From: Lumbricus terrestris | Lineage: Eukaryota > Annelida > Clitellata > Crassiclitellata > Lumbricidae | Direction of reading: 5' to 3' | DNA length: 64,000 nt | Assembly (NCBI GenBank): GCA_949752735.1 | Contig: OX457047.1 | Location: 36,926,332-36,990,331, forward strand | In this document: piece by piece, positions 43,301-46,475 of the stretch | Position numbering within the stretch: the first letter of the stretch is position 1 | Layout: each line of letters starts with the position of its first letter | Notes under the pieces: model-generated | What the model was told of the DNA's origin: nothing | Database searches by the model: none | The model's input: the letters and a program-made list of their open reading frames with translations, nothing else | Made by a program: the position numbers and the translations under genes

Positions 43301-44931
43301 TCGCCCTCGACCGATGTCACCACGACATCGTCCAGCTGCTCGACAACTGCAGCTTCAACCAGGCGAGCGACGGCGTTGGCGCCATGGGCGGCGGAGTCAT
43401 GTCGTACATGTCGCAGATGCCGAAGAGCAAGCAGAAGCGACCGTCAAGGAAGCAGCGAGTCACGAAGGAGTCGGAGTGTCACAAGATCGAGCATTGTCTC
43501 CAGTATCCGCCTCACATGTCGTCAACGTTCGTCCACCTGCCGCATGACGGCGTCAAGAAGTCGAAGCGGAAACCCATGACGTCGTCCGGTTTTGGCGTCG
43601 CTCCGGGTCTCGGCATGCAGGGCTGTTTGCACTCGGCGCCGCTCGGGAATGTCCTGGAGAGCAGGACGATGGAGTATCCGCCACCGTACGACCAGACGTT
43701 TCAAGGTCGCAGGCAGCAGTACATGGCGCAGGCTAACCTATCGTCGCTGAGTGGAGCGTACATGGACGGTGGATTGGCAATGCAGACTGGAGCGTACCAC
43801 CACAACAAGATGATGATGGTCGGAGGAGGGGACGGAGGTTCCGAGCAGGGAATGGTCGCCGGGGGTCAGGGCTGGTATCCTCTGGAATCGTCGGGTCAGA
43901 ATCAGTTGGTGGGTGGTGGTGGTGGTAGGGAGAGTGAGTTGTGGATGGGGCGCGGCTTCCCCGCGGACAGTGAGGCGTTCAACTACGACGCGTACATGTG
44001 CCAACCGGACGGTCTGGCGTCCTACTACCAGGGAAAGTCTGGAAATGTGCTGGACGTCTTAGATCCATGCAACTATGGGATGTATCACCCGGAAGGAGGC
44101 AACATCGCCATTGAGGATCCCTCCTCCTTCTCCTACGGCTGCCTCGATGACGGCGGTTTCACCACCATCGGCCATCCTCATGCGGCCAATCACCAGCTCT
44201 ACGACCAGAATCTTCCTCACACTGCGAAGACCAATCAGGTGCAGAGTCCACCAGGGGGCCAGAATTCCTTTCCAAACAGCGCCCAATCCACCTGCAGTCC
44301 GGGCAATGTCTTCGACACTTCTGTCCGACCGAACCCTCAAACCACCGCTGCGTTCAACGCTTGCAACATCAGCAAAACTCCAGCATTGCTTGATAACCAT
44401 CTGGACGCTCCACCTCCTCCGCTTACCAACTTCCCAACCAACATGCAGAGTTTCATGCATCCGGGGGTGAACTACCCCGCAGACAACAACAACAGCCCCC
44501 ACCCAAGACCGCCTCCCCACACGAAGCCGATCAAACACGTCCCGCCGCTGTCGCAGTTCAACTTCCCGCAGCACAGCATGCCGAGCGACGTTTCGGCATT
44601 AGACACCATACCTGCGTCATCATCGGGAGTCGCCGTGGATCCTTCGCTACCAAGCGCACAGAAGCCGTCATTTCCAACTCCCCCGTCCAACCACGGCCAT
44701 CTGAGCAGCGACACGTCCCCTCAGCAGCTCCCCGGTTGCATATCACGCGAATTGTACCCCACGCCCTCGCCGGACTCTCTCGGGCCGTGGTCGAATTCAC
44801 CGACGCAGTCGGCGAAATCCGATTGGTCGGACAAAGTGAAGAACAGCCCGCATCAGGTCGCGAAGGTGCAGCAGCTGCAGGCGGTGGGGGGCGGACACGT
44901 GAAGGAAGAGCCATCGTCGTTTTTCGTTTAA
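4361..44931 (+). CDS. Notch: Notch receptor gene, 3' portion (21 exons, EGF10 to stop)
   Basis: Single-pass receptor that binds DSL ligands, is cleaved in turn by furin, ADAM protease and gamma-secretase, and releases an intracellular domain that joins CSL in the nucleus. Exons: 4361-4516, 5053-5241, 14731-14844, 20474-20602, 23022-23135, 23511-23706, 25748-25893, 26835-27068, 27830-27988, 28968-29196, 30595-30965, 31518-32185, 32516-32722, 33488-34053, 34958-35094, 36059-36257, 37318-37435, 38452-38731, 39379-39530, 40330-40477, 43085-44931. Every junction is GT-AG and all phases agree, giving 2118 residues. In visible-protein numbering: 24 EGF modules about 5-950, LNRs about 953-1065, HD about 1075-1210, TM about 1219-1240, RAM about 1250-1345, ankyrin about 1350-1590, tail to 2118. 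The signal peptide and EGF1-9 must lie upstream of the window. With them the protein would be near the usual 2500 residues. Confidence 0.97.
4517..5052 (+). other. Intron w1-w2
   Basis: It starts with a short (tcaa)n tract. It continues as a pyrimidine-rich ttc/ctt region (4685-4960) with catcttctacttcttctt repeats that may serve as an extended polypyrimidine tract. Confidence 0.8.
5053..5241 (+). CDS. Notch: Notch exon w2: EGF11 and most of EGF12 (ligand-binding core)
   Basis: Phase 1 at both ends; acceptor attcttccag, donor gtaaga. The protein completes EGF11 (CEQGGTC ... GYTGPRCEI) and begins EGF12 with the calcium-binding NINEC. These are the modules that contact Delta/Serrate in the family. 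Both keep the O-fucose consensus C2-x4-S/T-C3 (CEQGGTC and CQNEGSC). The split codon with exon w1 reads Ser (a|gt). Confidence 0.95.
5390..5635 (+). repeat. 20-bp tandem array, acaaacatacagatattc type
   Basis: About twelve imperfect units starting roughly 150 bases after the w2 donor. It shows no stable reading frame of interest. Confidence 0.85.
5750..6785. mobile_element. Inverted-repeat DNA element with triple AGGTCA ends
   Basis: About 45 bp at the left end (about 5755-5791 continuing at 6120-6130) recurs in inverse orientation at 6721-6775. Each end holds three AGGTCA-type half-sites: 5769-5774, 5779-5784 and 6120-6125 at the left, interrupted by a MITE; 6730-6735, 6740-6745 and 6750-6755 at the right. 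It has no coding capacity. A direct repeat, aagacaaatccaaca, flanks the right half-site block. Outer borders and target duplication are not clear to me. Confidence 0.6.
5792..6114 (-). mobile_element. hAT-type MITE, CAGTGGTTCCCAACC family, 323 bp
   Basis: Ends are CAGTGGTTCCCAACC and its inverse GGTTGGGAACCGCTG. It is flanked by a perfect 8-bp duplication atataagg (5784-5791 and 6115-6122). The 8-bp duplication and CA...TG ends fit the hAT superfamily. It is inserted inside the left inverted repeat of an older element. A related copy lies at 24930-25383. Confidence 0.9.
7560..7880 (+). repeat. (ag)n / (acag)n microsatellite region
   Basis: Pure ag dinucleotides at about 7611-7668, flanked by agac/gaga-rich DNA. 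Confidence 0.95.
10496..10574 (+). repeat. 26-bp triplicate
   Basis: Three units of gtttgttgacagttggtaag plus acaatg, nearly identical. Confidence 0.9.
10645..10717 (+). repeat. (gat)n microsatellite
   Basis: More than twenty uninterrupted gat triplets, ending in gac triplets. It lies about 55 bp before the hAT-like element. Confidence 0.97.
10773..13068 (-). mobile_element. 2.3-kb hAT-like DNA transposon, decayed
   Basis: Begins TAGGGTGTCCCA and ends with its exact inverse. It is flanked by a perfect 8-bp duplication cccattac (10765-10772 and 13069-13076). Inverted similarity continues inward for well over 100 bp (shared gaaacttgaaatgcagtccc and aaaaagtttcc). The 8-bp duplication and TAGGG end fit hAT. 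The interior shows traces of a - strand protein broken by stops and frameshifts between about 12680 and 11230, with short open pieces at 11230-11469 and 12126-12533. I cannot assign that protein to a transposase family. Confidence 0.85.
13835..13905. repeat. AT-rich palindromic tract
   Basis: About 70 bp of alternating tatat/attat that can form a hairpin or cruciform. Confidence 0.85.
14228..14385 (+). repeat. About 32-bp tandem array (tagcagttactgtgacttgc)
   Basis: Five degenerate units, each containing cagttactgtgacttgcttag. It lies about 350 bp before the w3 acceptor. Confidence 0.88.
14731..14844 (+). CDS. Notch: Notch exon w3: end of EGF12 and EGF13
   Basis: Acceptor attttctcag, donor gtaaac, phase 1-1. 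It reads [13 protein letters not shown] then CANGGTC and FQCNCPRG. It completes EGF12 from exon w2 and supplies most of EGF13. The 9.5-kb intron before it is the largest in the visible gene and is filled with transposons. Confidence 0.93.
16440..16558 (+). repeat. 20-bp purine-rich tandem array
   Basis: Six units of ggggtagggggaagagtgag type. The G runs on one strand could form G-quadruplexes; this is inference. Confidence 0.85.
17905..20044 (-). mobile_element. 2.1-kb inverted-repeat DNA element carrying a conserved-protein relic
   Basis: The ends share ACACTGCACAACA (17905-17917) and its exact inverse (20032-20044). A diverged inverted similarity of about 130 bp includes atcacgtaa, then gtttttgagaaa. 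A 4-bp direct repeat, aata, flanks it on both sides and could be the target duplication. The interior (18307-19565, - strand) is a decayed gene described separately. The superfamily is not known to me. Confidence 0.7.
18307..19565 (-). pseudogene. Decayed copy of a multi-copy invertebrate protein family ([12 protein letters not shown] type)
   Basis: Read on the - strand from 19565, frames interrupted by stops give recognisable blocks in order: Cys-rich [19 protein letters not shown]-like [19 protein letters not shown]; [32 protein letters not shown]; and, as the longest open piece (18307-18693), [18 protein letters not shown] then [17 protein letters not shown] and YCWTLKRD. I recognise these blocks from uncharacterised proteins present in many copies in arthropods and other invertebrates. 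Several in-frame stops make this copy dead. The position inside inverted repeats suggests a transposon-encoded protein. SDEHGER could be an acidic catalytic block, but that is speculation. Confidence 0.7.
20474..20602 (+). CDS. Notch: Notch exon w4: EGF14
   Basis: Acceptor cattgtcttgtag, donor gtacgt, phase 1-1. It encodes [20 protein letters not shown] and [11 protein letters not shown], the end of one EGF and most of the next. The calcium-binding D/N-x-D/N-E-C signature is absent from this module (KVQAC). Confidence 0.93.
20690..21000 (+). repeat. About 20-bp tandem array (cattagccataagtataaag)
   Basis: About fifteen degenerate units of cattagccataagtataaag, starting roughly 90 bases after the w4 donor. 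Confidence 0.9.
22268..22505 (+). mobile_element. tRNA-derived SINE with LINE-type tail
   Basis: Head with A-box-like tggtggtgtaggggta and a decayed B box. A body (caattgctcatc-type, gtgtgaaactccgattcagtg) matches the SINE copies at 36368 and 38960. The tail is gggagcgcctctgagtag ... ggggcactat. It is complete but mutated. Confidence 0.8.
22505..22712 (+). mobile_element. LINE 3' end with (att)n tail
   Basis: The sequence retains the reverse-transcriptase C-terminal pattern ([20 protein letters not shown]), then a 3' UTR ending gcgccatagaaattgtcg followed by a pure (att)n tract at 22644-22712. A similar end occurs at 29222-29320. Confidence 0.6.
22838..22945 (+). mobile_element. LINE 3' tail copy
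   Basis: Reads ggagcacctctgagtagg, then accttgaaggggcgctatat, ending in (gatt)n. It is nearly identical to the copy at 30338-30430, so the two are recent relatives. Confidence 0.85.
23022..23135 (+). CDS. Notch: Notch exon w5: EGF15 (window numbering)
   Basis: Acceptor acttttgacag, donor gtaaat, phase 1-1. It encodes [17 protein letters not shown] and [11 protein letters not shown]. The linker between modules is Asn-rich, without the calcium-binding signature. The acceptor lies about 75 bases after a LINE-tail copy. Confidence 0.92.
23136..23510 (+). other. Intron w5-w6
   Basis: Short intron with an (atct)n microsatellite at 23252-23336 and a decayed LINE-tail-like segment at about 23340-23465. 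Confidence 0.75.
23511..23706 (+). CDS. Notch: Notch exon w6: EGF16 and first half of EGF17
   Basis: Acceptor ctttcatttctag, donor gtatcg, phase 1 in and 2 out. Two NIDEC calcium-binding EGFs are visible: CRNGGRC ... [12 protein letters not shown], then CGSRGSC ending at DDVN. Splitting an EGF between Cys3 and Cys4 with a phase-2 junction is seen again at exon w10, as in other Notch genes. Confidence 0.94.
23871..24167. mobile_element. hAT-type MITE, CAGGGGCGGATCCAG family
   Basis: The left end starts caggggtggggccaatcc; the right end is ctgtatccgccctg. It is flanked by aaacggat / aagcggat, an 8-bp duplication with one mismatch. It shares its interior (gtcataagatttttcggcg type) with 50128-50473. 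Confidence 0.75.
24930..25383 (+). mobile_element. hAT-type MITE, CAGTGGTTCCCAACC family, with nested insertion
   Basis: Starts cagtggttcctaaccc and ends gggaaccactg. It is flanked by atctaggc / atcgaggc, 8 bp with one mismatch. It is the same family as 5792-6114 in the opposite orientation. A 102-bp foreign segment sits inside it at 25173-25274. Confidence 0.9.
25173..25274. mobile_element. 102-bp nested insertion with 13-bp target duplication
   Basis: aaattctagcctt occurs at 25160-25172 and again at 25275-25287, on either side of a segment containing ctctgcccgaaggcaggttc and gatgagatgagtgagg. The variable-length duplication suggests retroposition, so this is probably a short SINE-like element. 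Confidence 0.65.
25748..25893 (+). CDS. Notch: Notch exon w7: end of EGF17 and EGF18
   Basis: Acceptor gtctttctag, donor gttagt, phase 2 in and 1 out. It reads [15 protein letters not shown], then CQHGGSC and [11 protein letters not shown]. The joined codon with exon w6 is Arg. EGF18 has RANGC in place of a calcium-binding signature. Confidence 0.93.
25988..26093 (+). mobile_element. SINE copy with internal deletion
   Basis: The tRNA-like start ggggcgcgatggtgtagtg is followed directly by the 3' part ctgtagtcgggagcgcctct ... gcgctataacaagtgcac. The body present in the other copies is missing. Confidence 0.8.
26655..26722 (+). mobile_element. LINE 3' tail copy
   Basis: gggagcgcctctgattagg ... 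gaggcgctttataaattc. Confidence 0.7.
26835..27068 (+). CDS. Notch: Notch exon w8: EGF19 and EGF20, equivalent to vertebrate EGF21-22
   Basis: Acceptor aacccgtctag, donor gtgagc, phase 1-1. One module reads CRNGGQC ... [10 protein letters not shown]. The next has the longer Cys3-Cys4 loop ([11 protein letters not shown]). The pair [13 protein letters not shown] aligns with the vertebrate YTGATCEVVLAPC pair, which anchors the comparison of EGF number with NOTCH1. Confidence 0.94.
27069..27829 (+). other. Intron w8-w9, ending in a 45-bp minisatellite
   Basis: The first 400 bp are unremarkable. The last 350 bp are the 45-bp array listed separately, which runs into the w9 acceptor. Confidence 0.85.
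27478..27829 (+). repeat. 45-bp minisatellite ending at the w9 acceptor
   Basis: Nearly identical units of aatgcgattgtttatttttg plus cttgaattaatacaatatac plus gatac, about eight copies. Because 45 is a multiple of three, both strands stay open across the array, which gives misleading ORFs. The last copy departs from the consensus at cttgaat|ag, making the AG used for splicing. Confidence 0.97.
27830..27988 (+). CDS. Notch: Notch exon w9: EGF21 and start of EGF22
   Basis: Acceptor cttgaatag, donor gtgaat, phase 1-1. It encodes [31 protein letters not shown] and the first Cys of the next EGF (SDCIS). Both splice sites lie on tandem arrays: a 45-bp repeat ends at the acceptor and a 16-bp repeat of the donor itself follows the exon. 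Confidence 0.93.
27981..28110 (+). repeat. 16-bp tandem repeat of the w9 donor site
   Basis: Unit gtgaattgcatatcag. Eight cag|gtga(a/t) junctions at GT positions 27989, 28005, 28021, 28037, 28053, 28067, 28083 and 28099. The first is the phase-consistent donor. Confidence 0.95.
28120..28410 (+). mobile_element. Decayed LINE 3' end
   Basis: Translates to a mutated version of the LINE C-terminus ([15 protein letters not shown], where the intact family has AGPxxWNGLP), then a degraded tail ending gagactttataaattta. Confidence 0.55.
28672..28898 (+). repeat. 23-bp tandem array (aggaggggattagtaggatc)
   Basis: Ten nearly identical units of atgaggaggggattagtagg plus atc. It ends about 70 bp before the w10 acceptor. 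Confidence 0.97.
28968..29196 (+). CDS. Notch: Notch exon w10: EGF22, EGF23, start of EGF24
   Basis: Acceptor ctcgttgtcag, donor gtaatt, phase 1 in and 2 out. It reads [16 protein letters not shown], then DVNEC with CTNGATC and [14 protein letters not shown], then NDNDCSS. The order and spacing match vertebrate EGF24-26. Confidence 0.94.
29453..29531 (+). repeat. (att)n microsatellite
   Basis: About 25 att triplets. Confidence 0.97.
30338..30430 (+). mobile_element. LINE 3' tail copy
   Basis: gttgaagactgtttttttcg, then gggagcgcatctgagtagg, ending tatataaattacgattgatt. Shares upstream sequence with 22838-22945. Confidence 0.85.
30595..30965 (+). CDS. Notch: Notch exon w11: EGF24-26 and start of EGF27
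   Basis: Acceptor tgtgttttccag, donor gtcggt, phase 2 in and 1 out. Three EGFs are completed: CLNGGTC ... [16 protein letters not shown] ... CMCASGWKG, and FVDWC ... CICPPRWTG. The exon ends in [10 protein letters not shown], which aligns with the SCEVAAQRQG segment at vertebrate EGF29. Two more tgtgttttccag acceptor copies lie just upstream; the one ending at 30567 is in frame. Confidence 0.95.
30966..31517 (+). other. Intron w11-w12 with acatgc minisatellite
   Basis: From about 10 bases after the donor to 31300 there is a higher-order array of acatgc/tcacatgcatgcac words with repeated cacacttgaattcacatgc blocks. The frame from exon w11 stays open far into the array, so ORF length alone misplaces the exon end; phase fixes it at 30965. 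Confidence 0.9.
31518..32185 (+). CDS. Notch: Notch exon w12: EGF27 to most of EGF32
   Basis: Acceptor tgttttgcag, donor gtaggg, phase 1 in and 0 out. It is the largest EGF exon (668 bp). It has modules [40 protein letters not shown] with the irregular CSGPGVLGC, and [14 protein letters not shown]. The irregular module matches vertebrate EGF33 (CDARGTQNC). The exon is clearly richer in CpG than the surrounding introns. Confidence 0.95.
32186..32515 (+). other. Intron w12-w13 with 18-bp array
   Basis: Units of cttcagtgtcattttgtg, about ten copies at 32195-32395, begin within ten bases of the donor. Confidence 0.92.
32516..32722 (+). CDS. Notch: Notch exon w13: end of EGF32, last EGF, start of LNR1
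   Basis: Acceptor catctttctgtag, donor gtaagt, phase 0-0. It reads GYGGSTCE, then the final EGF ([19 protein letters not shown]), then the LNR1 opening AICDINGC ... NNRCD. Only one EGF separates the NOTCH1 EGF34 equivalent from the LNRs, where vertebrates have two. Confidence 0.94.
32723..33487 (+). other. Intron w13-w14
   Basis: Mostly a - strand LINE 3' end (32891-33175). The rest shows nothing I recognise. Confidence 0.8.
32891..33175 (-). mobile_element. LINE 3' end with RT C-terminal coding and tail
   Basis: On the - strand the ORF end reads [15 protein letters not shown], then [16 protein letters not shown] and a stop, the pattern of the conserved C-terminus of L2/CR1-like reverse transcriptases (SxAGPxxWNxLP...FKxxLKTxLF). 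The 3' UTR follows with gggagcgcctctgagtag and the tail tatataaatgtccaaatgaa with (tgaa)n. It identifies the family that donated the dispersed tail repeat. Confidence 0.8.
33488..34053 (+). CDS. Notch: Notch exon w14: LNR1-3, HD N-half and furin S1 site
   Basis: Acceptor gtcatttgcag, phase 0; ends in phase 2 at the first of sixteen ggtgagtt repeats. It encodes the rest of LNR1 (PECDAYLC), LNR2 ([10 protein letters not shown]) and LNR3 ([10 protein letters not shown]), all with full Cys sets and the Asp residues that bind calcium. The NOD/HD-N strand [11 protein letters not shown] follows. RRKR at 33971-33982, followed by Asp, matches the furin S1 site of the family; a second basic site, RTKR, follows about 19 residues later. 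Confidence 0.96.
34052..34370 (+). repeat. 20-bp tandem repeat of the w14 donor site
   Basis: Sixteen units of gggtgagttcgatctttcct. The first unit is the true 5' splice site (GG|GTGAGT), and most of the other units keep GGTGAGTT. In the Notch frame TGA at 34055-34057 follows at once, so use of any later copy would end the protein. Confidence 0.97.
34054..34957 (+). other. Intron w14-w15
   Basis: Starts with the 20-bp array. 34371-34957 is AT-rich with nothing recognised. Confidence 0.85.
34958..35094 (+). CDS. Notch: Notch exon w15: HD C-half (NODP)
   Basis: Acceptor tgatctgcag, donor gtaagc, phase 2 in and 1 out. It encodes [12 protein letters not shown] ... AAEFLAQAV ... YTLYSVN. The two Cys match the disulfide of the family's HD-C domain (NRQCVQASSQCF in NOTCH1). 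The S2 metalloprotease site would lie near YSVNS, at the junction with exon w16. Confidence 0.93.
35095..36058 (+). other. Intron w15-w16
   Basis: Holds (tatg)n-like DNA at 35180-35470 and a - strand LINE tail at 35488-35545. 35550-36050 shows nothing I recognise. Confidence 0.8.
36059..36257 (+). CDS. Notch: Notch exon w16: juxtamembrane, transmembrane helix, WFP of RAM
   Basis: Acceptor gattgcttgcag, donor gtaggc, phase 1 in and 2 out. A Pro/Thr/Ser linker leads to a transmembrane segment of about 22 residues at 36097-36162 ([15 protein letters not shown]...). Gly-Val near its inner end (36154-36159) matches the S3 gamma-secretase position. A stop-transfer ARKRRYGK follows, then WFPEGF (36193-36210), the CSL-binding RAM motif. 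Confidence 0.96.
36368..36592 (-). mobile_element. tRNA-derived SINE with LINE-type tail
   Basis: The - strand head has A-box-like tggtgtagtggg and a perfect B box GGTTCGAATCC (36522-36532). The body includes gtgtgaaactccgattcagtg. The tail is gggagtgcttctgagtag ... cgctataacaagtgcacata. Confidence 0.9.
37183..37300 (+). repeat. 25-bp tandem array near the w17 acceptor
   Basis: Five units of cacgtttaacatgatcatat plus gattg. Each unit contains the palindrome catgatcatg-like atgatcat. It ends about 17 bases before the acceptor AG. Confidence 0.93.
37318..37435 (+). CDS. Notch: Notch exon w17: RAM linker with basic nuclear-localisation motif
   Basis: Acceptor gatgcacag, donor gtttgc, phase 2 in and 0 out. 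The 39 codons are Ser/Glu rich ([19 protein letters not shown]) and end in RSKRRK, which fits the nuclear localisation signal between RAM and the ankyrin repeats. A 25-bp repeat stops about 20 bases before the acceptor and a 37-bp repeat starts about 27 bases after the donor. Confidence 0.88.
37462..37795 (+). repeat. 37-bp tandem array (tcttacatgtctctgttaaa)
   Basis: Nine units of tcttacatgtctctgttaaa plus acaatctagatctgtaa with almost no divergence, starting about 27 bases after the w17 donor. Units are adjacent with no spacers, so this is not a CRISPR-like array. Confidence 0.97.
38205..38305 (+). mobile_element. LINE 3' tail copy
   Basis: Gagtcgggagcacctctgag ... ccttgaagaggtgctatata, then (aatg)n. 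The tail type matches 32891-33175. Confidence 0.85.
38452..38731 (+). CDS. Notch: Notch exon w18: pre-ankyrin region and ankyrin 1
   Basis: Acceptor ctttctttccag, phase 0; ends in phase 1. It reads [12 protein letters not shown], then FTPPQ, then [15 protein letters not shown], closely following vertebrate NOTCH (QWTQQHLDAAD, PTPPQ, NVRGPDGFTPLM). It ends at SKTDHTG, the turn into ankyrin 2. Confidence 0.96.
38738..38950 (-). mobile_element. LINE 3' end with RT C-terminal coding
   Basis: The - strand encodes [17 protein letters not shown], then [15 protein letters not shown], the same C-terminus as 32891-33175, followed by gggagcgcctctgagtag and gcgctatataaatgctcc. Confidence 0.8.
38960..39177 (-). 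mobile_element. tRNA-derived SINE, best-preserved copy
   Basis: The - strand starts ggggcacggtggtgtagtgg, carries an A box (tggtgtagtgg) and a perfect B box GGTTCGAATCC (39115-39125). It then has the body and the tail gtcgggagcgcctctgagta ... gcgctataacaagtgcacat. Confidence 0.92.
39379..39530 (+). CDS. Notch: Notch exon w19: ankyrin 2 and start of ankyrin 3
   Basis: Acceptor ctcgtgcag, donor gtgagc, phase 1 in and 0 out. It encodes [20 protein letters not shown], a stretch nearly identical in Notch proteins across animals, then [17 protein letters not shown]. Confidence 0.97.
39687..39925 (-). pseudogene. Possible fragment of a mobile-element ORF
   Basis: The - strand piece reads [20 protein letters not shown], then [13 protein letters not shown]. 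This resembles repeated invertebrate proteins with GHIN ... LGRR ... RETxFLFQR blocks that I remember but cannot name. It has no start context and no continuation. Confidence 0.35.
39930..40120 (-). mobile_element. Decayed LINE 3' end
   Basis: The - strand keeps [14 protein letters not shown], then [12 protein letters not shown], a mutated form of the LINE C-terminus, followed by agtgcttctgagtagttt. Confidence 0.6.
40208..40312 (+). repeat. (ttga)n/(ttgg)n tract near the w20 acceptor
   Basis: Imperfect gattgattgactggttgatt units. It ends about 17 bases before the acceptor AG at 40328-40329. Confidence 0.92.
40330..40477 (+). CDS. Notch: Notch exon w20: ankyrin 3 end and ankyrin 4
   Basis: Acceptor gttaaattcag, donor gtgagt, phase 0 in and 1 out. 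It encodes [21 protein letters not shown], then [14 protein letters not shown]. The acceptor follows a (ttga/ttgg)n tract that ends about 18 bases upstream. Confidence 0.96.
40754..40899. mobile_element. 146-bp hAT-type MITE
   Basis: Starts cagggcttaaagtgtg and ends cacactttaagcactg, imperfect inverse repeats that also share cctggacg. It is flanked by agcccagt / agtccagt, 8 bp with one mismatch. Confidence 0.8.
42050..42620. promoter_or_regulatory. CpG-rich intronic segment, possible regulatory element
   Basis: Unlike neighbouring intron DNA, this stretch is dense in CpG, with cgtcgtcgcggtgacgacga forming a near-palindrome at 42120-42145 and several acgtca/gacgt words. It has no credible exon. 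Position is about 0.5-1 kb before the last Notch exon. Function is inferred from composition only. Confidence 0.35.
42765..43045 (+). mobile_element. LINE 3' end next to the last exon
   Basis: On the + strand a frame-shifted copy of the LINE C-terminus can be followed ([11 protein letters not shown] where the family has AGPxxWNGLPS, then [14 protein letters not shown]), then gggagcacttctgtgtaacc and gaagaggcactatg. It ends about 40 bp before the w21 acceptor. Confidence 0.65.
43085..44931 (+). CDS. Notch: Notch last exon: ankyrin 5-7, C-terminal transactivation/PEST tail, stop
   Basis: Acceptor tgcgttttgtag, phase 1; runs uninterrupted to TAA at 44929-44931. Ankyrin 5-7 read [24 protein letters not shown] and [14 protein letters not shown] basic patch follows ([12 protein letters not shown]), then about 480 low-complexity residues rich in Gly, Gln, Pro and Ser. 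Near the end, [14 protein letters not shown] (from 44761) and SDWSD match the vertebrate TPSPES...WSSSSP...SDWSE block, which holds the FBW7 phosphodegron. The protein ends EEPSSFFV. The exon is GC- and CpG-rich compared with the introns. Confidence 0.97.
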
Positions 44932-46014
44932 ACACGAACGTACTGCAGCTGCGGATTCAGATATATTTCGATATATTTATATCCGATTGTTGCTGTTGTT
45001 GTTGTTGTCGCAAGAATTACATCATGTATCATATTGCACTGAACTGAGAGGATGATCACCATGGCAAGTTGAAACGTAATCGGGAACGAATAAGAAATGT
45101 TTCGTGATGTCGCTCGCGTTCAGCTGTCTGCACCGTACAATCTGTTTCTTTAGCCCTGCAAGAACGACGAAACTGAAGGCAGAGTGAAGCATTTTTGATT
45201 GAGATATCGAATGTCGCGCGTGTGGTCGTGGTCTCCGAGAGATGCATGATGCTTTGCGTCTGTGTTGTTGATTGTTAAGCGACTGGATTTGTTGTTGTCT
45301 GGATTTGTTGACTGTAAAGGGTTAATTGGTCGTTGTTAAATGATGAGGTGATAATGGTTGCTATCGACAACTGCAGAGACTTGAAAGACTGGTGGCCAGG
45401 CTTGTTGATGGGTCATTGTTAATGTACTCCAAAGAATCGGATTTTGGTGTTGTGGAAGAATGGAATCTGAGATGGTACAAGGTATAGAAATGTAAAAGCC
45501 TTCTTGTCCTCTGTTTCCAGGGTAGAGTTGGTGTTTGTATGTTTCCTGTTTTGTTGTTGATGAGCGCCAGTTTTTCGTTGGGAGAGGTCGCAACAGAGGT
45601 TTTCAGTTTTGATTTGATGTGGAAAATAACAGATACTTCTTACCGTGGCGAATATCTTATCGCTTGCACACATGTAGGAACATGTGTGGGTTAATTTCAT
45701 GTAGATGAGGATGTTTTGTTCTGTTTAACTATCATTCTAACATTGCAGTAGCATCACTAGTTTTCACCTGGTGTTATATTGTTGGAGGTACGAGCAACTA
45801 TGGTATAGTAAGTAACATCTGGAGAATTTGCTTTTGTCGTTGGCTAAATCGGAAGTAGATCTATGGATATGATCACTCAGGATGTCTTGTTATTCTTGTA
45901 ATTATAATTATTATTGCGATAAATATTACTAGCTGATATGTAGCAGAATGACGCGTTTAATTGTTTTGTTTATATTTTGCAATAGTTTTATTTTCTATGG
46001 TTGAAACTGATTTT

Positions 46015-46475
46015 ATGTTTGTTTATAGTTCAAAACTAATTTTATTTTTGTTCATTGTTCAAAATGAATTTTATTTCTGTTTATAGTTGAAAAGCTAAAA
46101 TTATTTTTTTTATAGTTCAAAACTAATTTTATTTCTGTTTATAGTTCAAAACTAATTTTATTTTTGTTCATTGTTCAAAACGAATTTTATTTCTGTTTAT
46201 AGTTGAAAAGCTGATATTATTTTTGTTTATAGTTCAAAACTAATTTTATTTTTGTTTATAGTTCAAAATTAATTTTATTTTTGTTTATAGTTCAAAACTA
46301 ATTTTATTTTTGTTCATTGTTTAAAATGAAGTTTATCGAAAAGCTAATATTATTTTTGTTTATAGTTCAAAACTAATTTTATTTCTGTTTATATTTCAAA
46401 TCTAGTTTTATTTTTGTTCATAGTTTAAATCTAATTTTATTTTTGTTTATAGTTCAAAGTTAATTTTGTTTATGG
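46015..46475 (+). repeat. About 32-bp tandem array, gttcaaaactaattttattt
   Basis: About fourteen degenerate units of tttatagttcaaaactaatt plus ttatttttg, starting 1.1 kb after the Notch stop and possibly within its 3' UTR. Confidence 0.9.

Noticed and set aside
43035..44935. Long ORFs in other frames of the last Notch exon
   Set aside because: The GC-rich coding sequence leaves several frames open; only the frame with ankyrin repeats and the conserved C-terminus is real.
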